From Volvox africanus (Eukaryota; Chlorophyta; Chlorophyceae; Chlamydomonadales; Volvocaceae), in the NCBI GenBank assembly GCA_030268105.1, contig BSDZ01000091.1:124001-188000 (forward strand): a stretch of 64,000 nt of DNA. Reading direction: 5' to 3'. The translations under genes were made by a program, and so were the position numbers. The notes under the pieces were generated by a model, which saw nothing but the letters and a program-made list of their open reading frames with translations, did not search any database and had not been told where the DNA came from. This document shows positions 9,121 to 18,773 of this stretch, in pieces (within the stretch, counting starts at the first letter, position 1; the number at the start of each line of letters is the position of its first letter).

Positions 9121-11252
9121 TCAGGCATCGTCTAGTCCCATTTCTCGGCGGCACCAGACGAACTTTCCTTCTGGCAGTGGTTTGGTCAATGCGTCCGCCA
9201 CCATCTCCTCCGTGCGGCAATGCCTCAGTGCCACGTCGCCCTCTATCACTCTCTCACGAATCATGTGATGCTGTACATCAATATGCTTAGACCGTGATGA
9301 GGTAATGGGGTTGTTGCCTAGGTCTAAGGCCCCTTGTGAGTCTATGTTGATTCTGATTCCGTCGGAGTCCGCCTTTAGGTCCCCGCATAGCTTATTCAAC
9401 CAAAGGACTTCCCTGACGGCGCTGGAAAGGGCCTGGCCCATTCAGCCTCCACGGATGACGCTGCCACAGTGCACTGCAACTGACTGCTCCAGCTGATTGC
9501 GGTACCATTAACGCGAAATACGTACCCAGTCGTGGATCGCCTTGAGTTAGTGTCTCCTGCCCAGTCCGAATCGCAATATCCATCGATGATCTCCTTGCCC
9601 TCCCGCCGGAACTGTAGGCCCAGGTTGCGTGTGCCCGCCACGTAGCGAAGGACCCCCTTTGCCATGCCCATTGCTGGTTTGGTTGGCTTGGCCATGAATC
9701 GTGACAACATGCTGAGGGCGAAGCCAAGGTCTGGACGCATGCTGACTGCCAGGTAGTTGAGCTCGCCAATGAGTGCTCTGTACGGCGTCGGATCCTCCAA
9801 CAGCTTGGTGTCTTTGTCCAGGTGAAGTTTTGCGCCCACAGCTATGGGGATGGCTCTGGGTTTAACCTCGCTCATGCCATGCTTATGCAGGATGCGTTCC
9901 ACATAGCTGGATTGTGATAGCGTGATCTCTCCATTGGGCTGCCGTCGAACTTCCATGCCCAGAAATACCTCAATGCGGCCAAGATCTCTCACCTTGAATA
10001 GTTTGCTGATATCTGCCTTGAGATTTCGGATCAGCTCGGGGTCTTTAGCCGCAATGCACATGTCGTCCACGTGGACCAGCACGAACATGTCTCCTTTGTT
10101 GTTGTTTGCTCTCACGAACATCGCTTGGTCGGATTTAGATGTGGTGAGTCCGATTTCAGCGAATTTGGTGCACAGTTTGTCGTACCAGCAGCGGGATGCT
10201 TGGCGGAGGCCATATATCGACTTGAGTAGACGGCAGGCAGCTCCTGGGGTCGCCAGGTCGTATCCCGGTGGTGGTTTCATCCAGATTTCTTCTTTGAGGT
10301 CGCCGTTCAAAAATGCCGTGGAGACATCTAATTGGTGTACGTCGAAGTCCCTTGCGGCGGCGATGGCTAGGATGGCCCGGAATGATGAGCCTCGTGATGT
10401 AGGTGCAAACAGTTCTCCAAAATCCACCCCCTCGCGTTGTGTGAAGCCCTTCGCAACCAGACGCGCCTTGTATCTGTCGATGGAGCCATCAGGGCATGTC
10501 TTGACTTTGTAGACCCAGCGGCAGGGCAGGACGTTTGTGCCAGGCGGGGAATGCCAATTTCCCATGTGCCGTTGGTCATGTGGGCAATTATCTCGTCGTT
10601 CATCGCTTGTTGCCACTTGATGCGGTGAGGGCCTCTGATCGCGTCATGGTGAGATTTGGGTTCTTGTATTCTGGCGGCCATGTTGATACGCGCTGCCACC
10701 AATCTTTGAGTGCGCCACCACTCACATGGGCGCTTTCGCATGCGGATGGGGTAGCGGTTGGCTAACCTTGTGTTGTCCTCATCCATGTCTTCTTCTGTTG
10801 CCATGTCTTCAATGTCGGAGTCGTCGGTGTCCTCAGGTTGTATTGGGTCTTGCCTTGGTTGGCTTCCCGATGGGCCAGCTCCATCGTTGACTGCTCCTGT
10901 TCCCGCTGCATTTGGATAGCTTTGCGCTGTGCGTGTTACGGGAGGTGGTGGTTGAGGTGGATTCGGCTCGTGGCCATCGCCATTGTGTGCATTGGTGGAC
11001 ATAGGGACAGCTCTCGGTCGTGGCTCTGGGTCGTCCATGTCGGAATCGGAGTCAGTTTCAGCATTGTCACGGTTGTCGTCCGAGGGTTTGTATGGTTCGT
11101 GCGTGGCCTGTTGTTCATCGAATACAACATTGCTGTGTCTTGATACTGACCCGTCCGGGAATAATATCCGGTAGCTGCCCCCATCGCCATATCCCACCAT
11201 TATACCTCGTCGACTCACGGGATCCAGTTTGTTGCGCTTTGCCTTGGGCACG
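9121..11252 (-). pseudogene. pol: Copia-A integrase C-terminus, RT and RNase H, frameshifted
   Basis: Read leftward from the transposon junction: integrase tail (KAKRNKLDPVSRRG, GYGDGGSYRILF), a long acidic linker, then RT with GTNVLPCRWVYKVK, LDVSTAFLNGDLKEEIWMKP and the catalytic HVDDM box (about 10059-10073), where most copia RTs have YVDDM. RNase H follows with DSDWAG, SRRSTTGYVF, SSVEAE and SKHIDVQHHMIRE. One-base frameshifts at about 10550 (after TNGTWE) and about 9430 (after SSVEAE) split it into three frames. The stop is at 9121. Confidence 0.92.
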
Positions 11253-11292
11253 CACTATAACAACAGATTCGTGCGTTAGGCTCGCGTTAGGC
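11253..11292 (+). repeat. Left terminal inverted repeat of the CACTA-like element
   Basis: Starts CACTATAACAACAGATTCGT; pairs with the inverted sequence at 16094-16132. Confidence 0.88.
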
Positions 11293-11660
11293 TGCGTTAG
11301 GGCGCGTATGTGTGCTTTTTGTGCGTTAGCGGTTGCGTTAGCCTAACGCGAGCCTAACGCAAAGAAATAGAAAACTGGACAGAACGTCTGTTATAGTGCC
11401 TCGTTTTCAAGTTTGTTAAAATGAAAACAATATTTATAATGAGTATAAAAATTCCCTGCAATTTTTATTACGTTTCGTGGTGCTGGAAAATCGGGGGCTT
11501 GCGTATGTTCTAACGCGAGCCTAACGCAAACCTAACGCACGCGATCGCAAACCTAACGCACGCGTTAACTTTACGCAAACAGCTTGCGTATATCTTGCGT
11601 ACAGTGCGTTACCATACGCACGTAACGCACTGTAACGCAGTTTACGCAAAGTTTATGTAG
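11266..11660. repeat. Left subterminal repeat region (GCGTTAG/CTAACGC)
   Basis: GCGTTAG and its complement occur many times in both orientations between 11271 and 11560, passing into looser GCGTA/ACGCA repeats to about 11650. No gene is present. In CACTA elements such arrays bind the element's own DNA-binding protein. Here that role is inference. Confidence 0.8.
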
Positions 11661-12333
11661 ATAGCGCATAATAATGTTCGGAGCACAGGTTCACCGGATT
11701 TATTTAGTTTGCTTACTTGCTCTTATTGTGCAGTAGCATTGGAGACTTTGTGCATAAAATATCTTCAAAGTTAATTTCAATTTAGGATAGCGCTATGAAT
11801 GCTAGTCGTTGTACAAGAGATTGCTCTGGTGAACGCTTGTTAACATCGCTAAATCGCTACCATTATATGGATTTAGAACCTGTACATGTGGCTTACTTTG
11901 TAACATAAAACTCTTAAGTGCCACACATGTCTCTTCATGGCTACCTTTCTAGTTATGGAAGGCTTTCTAATTATTGAGCAGCAAGCTGCCGGAGTTAGCA
12001 AGCGTGGGTAAGGATTGCGGAAAGTTGGCAACAGCAAACCTTACACAGTAGCCAGGCAACAATGTTGCCAGATGGAGACCCAAACAAAGTCACCAAGAGC
12101 CACAGTTACACATCGAGCAGGCCCCCCAAATTATATAGCCTTTTCCGGCAAGCACCATAGCAGCTTTGCGTAGGTGTGAAAATTGACCATGAAAATTGAC
12201 CATGTGTGAGACGTACTCTATGACCCCAATGCTTCCCAAATCCAGACATATTGCAAGGCAGATTAGTCCAATCGCTGCACGGGAATGAATACTTCAACGG
12301 ATTCACGCCACAATTTTCAGCACGGTTATTATT
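11661..12333. other. Non-coding stretch of the CACTA-like element upstream of its gene
   Basis: About 670 bp of A/T-rich sequence without a convincing open frame. The promoter and first coding exon of the internal gene may lie here, but I could not place them. Confidence 0.5.
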
Positions 12334-15070
12334 TTGTCATCGCATAAAAAACGTAATGCACATTTTAAGGGGAAGGCTTGGAACCAGGCTCAGAAGAAAC
12401 TAACTATCCATATATCCCTAAAACAGCCATCTGTTCAATTGGTATCCCCTGAAGTAAGCAGAATCAGTATACGAAAGGATCATGATCGTGGTGAGCCATC
12501 AAAGCGGAACAGGTCATATGAGCAGGCCGCCATCAACAAAGCCGTCCGCGACAACGTGCCGTACAACCTCGACAGCAGCCTGAAGAATCCACGGGTCCTC
12601 ATTGCGAAGGATATTCAACGTGTGCCGCATCTGCAGCCCGTTTGGGATAAGTGCTTTGCTGCTGGCTTTGCACAAGTGGCTGACTTACAGCCAAGAGTTA
12701 CGGTCGACTGCTTCAAGAAGAAATGGCAAAAGTGCGTACATGTTTATTTTCCTACTGTTATGCTTCTAGTGATTATCTTGTTTGTGGTCATCATACATGC
12801 CATCCATATCATTAGCTTACTTTCAGTGGGGACAGACAACAATAGAATGAAGCATGCACAGTATAAAAAGTAAGCACTTTTATTCGGTGCATCCCATGTA
12901 CTTTGTAGATACGCAACGGATTACAATGCCCAACATGCAAGGTACGAAAAGGTGAAGGCCACCCAAAAGGAGGAACTTGCCTGCAAGCCAGGTTTGTGAG
13001 CTCGTACTGCTACTTGTCATCCATATACTTTTTTACAACATATTTTGATCAGGTTGTTTGATAAAAAAAATCCTTTCTATGTATTTTGAAAAATGGAATA
13101 TGGGGTAAACGCGGGCCAAAGATTTGTTTTACGACAAAGGACATGCCATGCCTCTTACGCTATGTACGGGATTACGAAAACTTTCGACAATGATGTGTAT
13201 CATGGCATCTGGCGTTGATGTTCGTCTTCGCATTATTTTTATGTAGATGAGTTTGAGAAGAAGCCATGGAAGAAGCTGTGGAACAAGGAGTCTTGGGCAG
13301 CCTGGAGGAGCTTCAAGTACACTCAGCCAGATAACCCAGATGCGGGTCCCAGTGAGTGCCGCATTGTGATGGAGGATTTGAATGTGACAGATCGGCAACA
13401 GGAGCTTATTAATGCACTTGTGCAGCGGAAGCAGATTGAAAGCAGTAAGACATCCTTTGCCGTACCAGCCACTCCAGTGCCGGTTGGAGCTGGTGGAACA
13501 GCTCAGCATACACCAGGCCTTGGTGCACTGGAGTTGCCAAAAGGCACTACGGTAAGATGCGATTATGCATGTGTTCACTTTAATTATTGCTGCTGCTTCG
13601 CTACCATAATAGTACGCACTTCTTAGTATGTTTGCAGAAAGTACATCACAGTTCATGCATAACCTTTGTTTTTTATTTTAGCTAGTGCAACAATAACAAT
13701 GTTTTCATGCCTTTATTTCCTTGTTTACAAAATGCTTAATTGCTACCAAACCGCAGAAAAGCGGCCGAAATGACGAGCCGCCAGGAACTCAGGATGGGCG
13801 CACTAGCAAACGCCAAAAGTAGCCCGCACATGGTGAAGATGCATTGATGATGGTGCTGGCTACCAATGCAGCTCGCATACATCAGAAGGAGGAGATCCAG
13901 GCCGCTCGACGCCGACAGGTTAGTCCAAATAATAGTGGTAAAGAGAGTGGTTGATGGGGTGTGCAAATTTCCAGGCGCGCTTAGCAAGGTTATTGCAGGA
14001 TGGGTGATGTACATTATGGATTGCATGTACAGGGATGTACAGGTCATTAATGTCCTTTAACCTGTTTTTTCCTTTTTGTCTTTTATGTAATTGTTCCTAT
14101 TTTCCTCAAACATACTTCCTTTTCATGTAGGCAAAGAGTCCACAGCCCTCTAAGGCAAGGAACTCCAGCAGGAATGCTACGAACTCAAGCAAGGCGGCAG
14201 CGAAAAAGGTACAGCTCATTAATGAATATTCATCCTGTCTTCCCATTTTAGTGAGTTGTAATTTTATGTTTCGTTCTATTCTTTTAATTTGCTGCGTGCT
14301 TTGTGGTTTGATGTGGTATACGTCGATTTGTTTTTCTCTTTTTAAATAGAAAATATAAGCTTATAATTTCTAAAATCCTATATGTATGTTAACGGTGGCC
14401 CTTGAAGGTAACAAACGACGGCGATGTGCGGCCATCCACGAAAGTGAGACGGACAAGCGCGGGCATCAAAAGAAAGGTACAATATATTGAGGCCCGACAT
14501 TAATTACTTTTTAATTATATTTGCTATCACTACCTAGTCCCTTCACGTATTTTGGACCAGCAGGTGCCGATGGAAGACAAGTCTACGGACGGTGACGACA
14601 ATAATGACAGTTATGACCACCGGCGAAAGAAGGTAAATTTCCTGAGTTCAGCTTGTTGTCTTAATTTCCTGCTTGTATGAATGTAATATTCTAATATGTG
14701 TTGTTTCGACTGATAAAGGTCAAGAGTGCTTCGGAAGATGTGCGATGTACACGGGCACGACGTCAACGTGGGAGCTCAGGGAGTAAGAAGAAACAGGTAA
14801 CAAAGTGTCCACATACATAGTACCTAGAAGCACTGCCCATCCTAGACATGATTAAAAATCTCGTAACCGAAAATGATTGCTGGGTCGTGTCGGCTTAATT
14901 TACCTTTATATATATGCATGTAAATAAGTATAATTTTCCTTTTCTGAACTTTTCAGGAGTTGTTTGAGGAGGAGGTGAGCAAGGACGAGAGGAGTGAGGA
15001 CGAGCAGGATGATGCCACCAGTGCGCGAGAGGACGACGACAACAATGATAGTGAAATAGAAGACTATTAG
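12334..15070 (+). CDS. Multi-exon gene inside the CACTA-like element, unknown protein
   Basis: Nine exons join in frame at GT-AG sites: up to 12731, 12909-12991, 13247-13551, 13757-13918, 14131-14208, 14408-14476, 14564-14632, 14719-14796 and 14957-15070 (stop TAG). The first has no in-frame ATG, so its true start is unknown; a possible acceptor is at 12461. The N-terminal third (DKCFAAGF, DCFKKKWQKYATDYN, KKPWKKLWNKESWAAWRSF) is Trp and Lys rich and might be a Myb/SANT-like DNA-binding region, which is a guess. Exons 5-8 are 23-26-codon, phase-0 units each ending in a basic run. The C-terminus is acidic (EDEQDDATSAREDDD). Exon 4 as given has an in-frame TAG at 13820; using the AG at 13821-13822 as acceptor instead would avoid it. 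Confidence 0.68.
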
Positions 15071-15560
15071 ATAGAACTAACATCTATCATGTTTGTTTCT
15101 AAGCTTATGTTAGAGCGGGCTGCTAAATGTGTGGTGGCAGATGAAGTTAGGATGTATGTACCTAATGATGATTGAAATGATTGGTGCATGGTACAAATGA
15201 TTATTTAACTCATAAACAAAATTTGATTGGCAGGATTGGATGTGTAGAAATTTGATTGTTTCGTTGAATTAATGGGTAGTCACTCACCAATGGCTGCTTA
15301 CCTGGATGCTTTCCGAATAATGAGCTGTAAATTATTTCCTGGAATATTTTCATCTATCAATACTGAAATCCTATTGATATTCTTCATAACAGCTACGTAC
15401 ATTACGACAGGATAGTATCCGTACACAAAAAATAATTCTGCAGCGGGTTGGCAAAACAGCAAACAATAACAGGAACGATAACTGAAACAGTAAAGAAATA
15501 ACCAGAACGACCAAAAGTAGTTACAGTGAGCAAGAATGTGAGGCTGCCTCGTACGCAAAG
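15071..15560. other. 3' region of the CACTA-like element gene
   Basis: Non-coding A/T-rich sequence between the gene stop and the right subterminal repeats. The short minus frame at 15298-15558 has no recognisable features and I leave it uncalled. Confidence 0.5.
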
Positions 15561-16093
15561 CGAAAGTGGCGCGAATGTTGCTATCGCACGCGTAAGACCT
15601 TGCGAAAGCGTGCGAATATGTTAGTTACATGCGTATAAAACTTTTACGCAACCCACAACTGCTAGCTGTGTACACATTATTCGCAGCATACGCAAGCATG
15701 CGTTAATGCGCGTTAATGCGCGTTAGGCGTGCGTATATTGTGCGTTAGAGAACTTTAAGTGCGTTAACTTCCATGCACGCTATGTATTTTTGCTTGCGTA
15801 TGGGTCTCTAACGCTTGCGTTGCGTTAGGCCTAACGCACACCTTAGAATCTATGTGGGTGCGTTTGACATTGCGTAAGTTCGCGTTAGGTTGCGTTAGCT
15901 AACGCAAAGTAAACGCAAACATTTTCGTTCCCTCCCAAAAAAGTTTATTTGCGATTGCGTTAGGTGCGTTAGGATTGCGTTAGCGATACACAAACAATAA
16001 CGCAATGCGTTTGATTTGCGTTAGGCTTTGCGTTAGCTCGCGTTAGTTCGCGTTAAGCTCGCGTTAGGCTTGCGTTAGGGGTCCCTAACGCGA
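15561..16093. repeat. Right subterminal repeat region (GCGTTAG/CTAACGC)
   Basis: Starts as GCGTA/TACGCA-type repeats, then densely packed GCGTTAG copies from about 15700 to the TIR, mostly reading toward the right end. It mirrors the array at the left end but is longer. Confidence 0.8.
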
Positions 16094-16132
16094 GCCTAAC
16101 GCGACCTAACGCACGAATTCCTTGTTATAGTG
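16094..16132 (-). repeat. Right terminal inverted repeat of the CACTA-like element
   Basis: Inverted partner of 11253-11292; followed by the acg duplication. Confidence 0.88.
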
Positions 16133-17183
16133 ACGTGGACATAACCCGTGCAGCCAAAAACGCGCAAATGATCGACCTCTGGAACCTTTCCAGTGAAGAG
16201 CTCGTACGGGGTACGGGAGATACCATCTGCTAGGGATATATTGCGTAGGTAGTTGGCTGTGGCTGCCGCCTCAGCCCACATTTTTTGAGGGAGTTTGGAT
16301 TCCAGCAATAGGGCGCGCATCTTTTCCAGCAGGGTCCGGTTTAATCGCTCTGCAGCGCCATTTTGTTCAGGGGTGTATCCAACTGTTGGCCCATGCCTGA
16401 TCCCTCTGGAAGCAAAGAAGGCTTGTAGTTGGGAATTGACGAATTCTCCTCCTCTGTCGGACCGCATCTCCCACATCTTATGTCCACACATGTTCTCCAG
16501 CTGATTTATCATCGTTACCAGCTTGTCCTTAACCGCCTCCTTGGTGTTGGTATTTGCAACTGCTGAAAACTTTGTGCAGTCATCCATCAGGACAGTCACG
16601 TACCGTGACCCATTTGGGGTGTTGTCCGGCATGGGTCCGCAGACGTCCACATGGATGAGCTCCATTGGTCTATCAGATTTGTGCCCCGTGGATTTGTGGG
16701 TTCCGCGCGTTTGCCGTGATAAAACACAAGTCTCATACTTGGCGGGGGTGACCTGTTGTGGTACATGGTCGACGCCTATCACCATTCCGTGCCTGATTAG
16801 CTTCTGCAGACCTCCGAGTCCAATGTGCCCAAAGCGTCGGTGCCCAGGCTTTGGCTTGACAGCTTGGCGTGGGCAGCACCGGCAAAGCTGAAATGTGCGT
16901 CGTTAGGTTGACCGACGTCACACTCCAACCTATATAAATTACCTTCTCGTCGGCCTGTAATGATGATGTTTCCATAACGTTTTACGTAGACCATATGCTT
17001 GGTGAACATGATTTCCCCTTCATTGGATCTGTCGTTGATAGACGAGACGGACAGGACTTTGACGCAGCTGTGTGGCACCACGTAAACGTTGTTGATAGTG
17101 ATTTTGGTGTCGGGGTAGAGTGTGGACACCAGTATGAGGGTGCCTACCGTGATAGGTTGAATGGTTTCCCCACCCATGCTCAT
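16133..17183 (-). pseudogene. pol: Copia-A protease tail, GAG-pre-integrase and integrase core
   Basis: Begins in the protease after its active site (frame of MSMGGETIQPITVGTL), continues through the pre-integrase zinc region (HRRFGHIGLGGLQKLIRHGM, in a shifted frame) and the integrase core with HVDVCGPM, MRSDRGGEF and PEQNGAAERLNRTL supplying D, D and E. A frameshift at about 16800-16890 separates pre-integrase from the preceding frame. The frame is cut at 16133 by the CACTA-like element and resumes in register at 11252. The protease DSGA motif is absent (deletion at the gag-protease junction near 17190-17250). Confidence 0.9.
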
Positions 17184-17187
17184 GATA

Positions 17188-18196
17188 TCAAAACGTTCCC
17201 GTCAGCTTATTCCAACCACGTTGGTTAGCTCCCGTTCGTCCTGGAGGTTGTGGCATGGGTGGTGCGCAGCATTGTCGCGCGGTATGCCCATATTTTTCAC
17301 ATAGTTGGCATTGCACTGTCCCGCCGTAGCCATAACCTGATCTGTGTTCATGTTGGCTTACTCCGTTGCGGCCATCTCTTCCATAACTCCATGCATCGCC
17401 TTGATTGATGATTGGCATATTCCTGTATCCTCGATCAAACGTGTTGCTGCGATGGTTCCATCCGTCGTGGCTGTTGTTGGCAGCGCTCCTCGACTTGTGC
17501 CGGCAAATGCGACCGACTTGTGCCGGCAAATGCGACTGAATTACCTCCGTAGTCGCATTCAATTGTGTCATGGTGATTGCGGCTAGTCTCGCTGTGATAT
17601 TGTCCGGTGCTGCAATTGTCTCTTTGGCTTGTTGCACTGAAAGCAACGGAATCACCCTCTGCATCGACTCATTTCTCAAAAGCCAATAGTTGAGCGCCCA
17701 CGGTATCCAAATTGTATTGGCCATTGACTGTCAGCGTGGTAACAATGACCGAGAATTTCTTCGGGAGTCCCACCAGTAGATTGTAGGTAACTTCCCGTTC
17801 GGTAACGGGGTGTCCCACTTCCACCAAGTCCGTATATAGATTGCGGACGCGAGCCAGATATACGATTAGGGCTTCATTTTGTGCCATTTTAAGGGCTGAC
17901 AGTTCAGCAACAAGCTGAGATTTTCTTGCGTCGCTGCTTGCCGCAAAAACAGCCGCGAGCCTCTCCCATGCTCCCTTGGCGTTGGGCGCTGCTCTGATAA
18001 TTGCCAAGTGATGATCTTGGACATTTTTGACAAGGATATTTCTGACCTTGTTTGACGCGGCGATGTCCTCGTCGGTCATTGGTTCGTCTCTCAGCCATCT
18101 ATCCAGGTTGTTCTCTTGTATCATAGATTGGAATCTGAATCACCACGTAGCATAATTGCTCAGACCTAATGGGTCTGATAACCTATCCTTTCCCAT
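17188..18196 (-). pseudogene. gag: Copia-A Gag, nonsense and frameshift
   Basis: The ATG at 18196 matches that of copia-C. A TCA-to-TGA change at about 18141-18143 (Ser in copia-C) stops it after about 18 codons. The main UBN2-type domain is then open (18124-17669, includes LVGLPKKFSVIV). The same frameshift as in copia-C follows AFEK, and the second half (17724-17188) holds the zinc knuckle CQLCEKYGHTARQC. The C-terminal tail seen in copia-C is deleted together with the protease active site. Confidence 0.9.
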
Positions 18197-18491
18197 TGTT
18201 GCGCGGTACAGTTCCCGATGTAGGCAGGCGATTATGGTCGTTGTTGACCAGAGGCGGCGGTCGCTGTGCTCCGTATTTTGTGGACCAGTATTCGCGTCAC
18301 GAGTGATTCCTCAATTCTTGCACCACGAGCAGTCGCTGATTCCGGCACTCAGAGCTTTTGGCGACTTCAGTTGTAGAGTCAAAGTTGCCAGACTTGTATT
18401 TGCCACCACCAATTGAAAGCGCTTGGCCAAAAGGTTGATGCCTATGCCTTGACGAGATAATTACGGCTCAGAAGAGCCGGGGCTCATAACC
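18197..18491 (-). other. Copia-A leader and primer-binding site
   Basis: 295 bp from the 5' LTR to the gag ATG. Directly after the LTR the element strand reads GGTTATGAGCCCCGG. Its complement, ending GGGGCTCATAACC, resembles a tRNA-Met anticodon arm (loop CUCAUAA), and the next bases (GGCTCAGAAGAGCC on the plus strand) resemble a D-arm. This suggests priming from a tRNA half cut in the anticodon loop, as known for Drosophila copia. Inference. Confidence 0.65.
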
Positions 18492-18773
18492 TCTTACGAA
18501 GATAGGAGCAACCGATGCGAAACGTGGATAGATTACAATGTATTGACGCAGGAACCGTGTATATTTGGCATAAATAATTATAGTATCAACGTTAGTAACG
18601 CGCAAGACTAACTAGAACAGAGTGCGCATAAACAATATACTCGCGATAATAACTGTACGGCACTCATCACGATATCTAACTTACATCGCAGTTACTCGCA
18701 CCTAAGTAAGAGCTATTACACAACCGTTACCAAACTGTATTATGATGACGTGAAATCCCGCATAATCGCAACA
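18492..18773 (-). repeat. 5' LTR of copia-A
   Basis: 282 bp, identical by eye to 8534-8815. Starts TGTTGCG, ends AAGA. A diverged relative is at 28800-29083. Confidence 0.94.

Larger units (their letters stand above)
11253..16132 (+). mobile_element. CACTA-like DNA transposon, 4.88 kb, nested in copia-A
   Basis: Ends are inverted repeats of about 40 bp, starting CACTATAACAA at 11253 and, inverted, ending TTGTTATAGTG at 16132, with three mismatches and one gap. Target duplication acg is at 11250-11252 and 16133-16135. Removing the insert plus one acg puts the copia-A integrase frame back in register. Both ends carry dense GCGTTAG/CTAACGC repeats, like the subterminal binding-site arrays of CACTA (En/Spm) elements. 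Strand follows the internal gene. I find no TNP2-like or DDE transposase, so it is probably non-autonomous. Superfamily assignment rests on termini and TSD length only. Confidence 0.87.
8534..18773 (-). mobile_element. Copia-A: full-length Ty1/copia retrotransposon containing a nested transposon
   Basis: Minus-strand element with LTRs at 18492-18773 (5') and 8534-8815 (3') that look identical base for base over 282 bp. Target duplication aatgt is at 8529-8533 and 18774-18778. After the 5' LTR come a primer-binding site, leader, gag, protease remnant, integrase, RT and RNase H, then a purine tract (GAGGGGGTG on the minus strand) against the 3' LTR. Without the 4.88-kb insertion at 11253-16132 it would be about 5.36 kb, normal for copia. 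It is disabled by a missing protease active site, one nonsense codon and several frameshifts. Confidence 0.96.

Noticed and set aside
11253..11398. Independent 146-bp MITE as the inserted unit
   Set aside because: The acg duplication pairs 11250-11252 with 16133-16135, not with bases after 11398, so the insertion unit is the full 4.88 kb.
12334..12873. Single-exon 179-residue gene at 12334-12873
   Set aside because: The start is not ATG and the tail after 12731 is intronic; coding similarity of style and phase continues in the exon at 12909.
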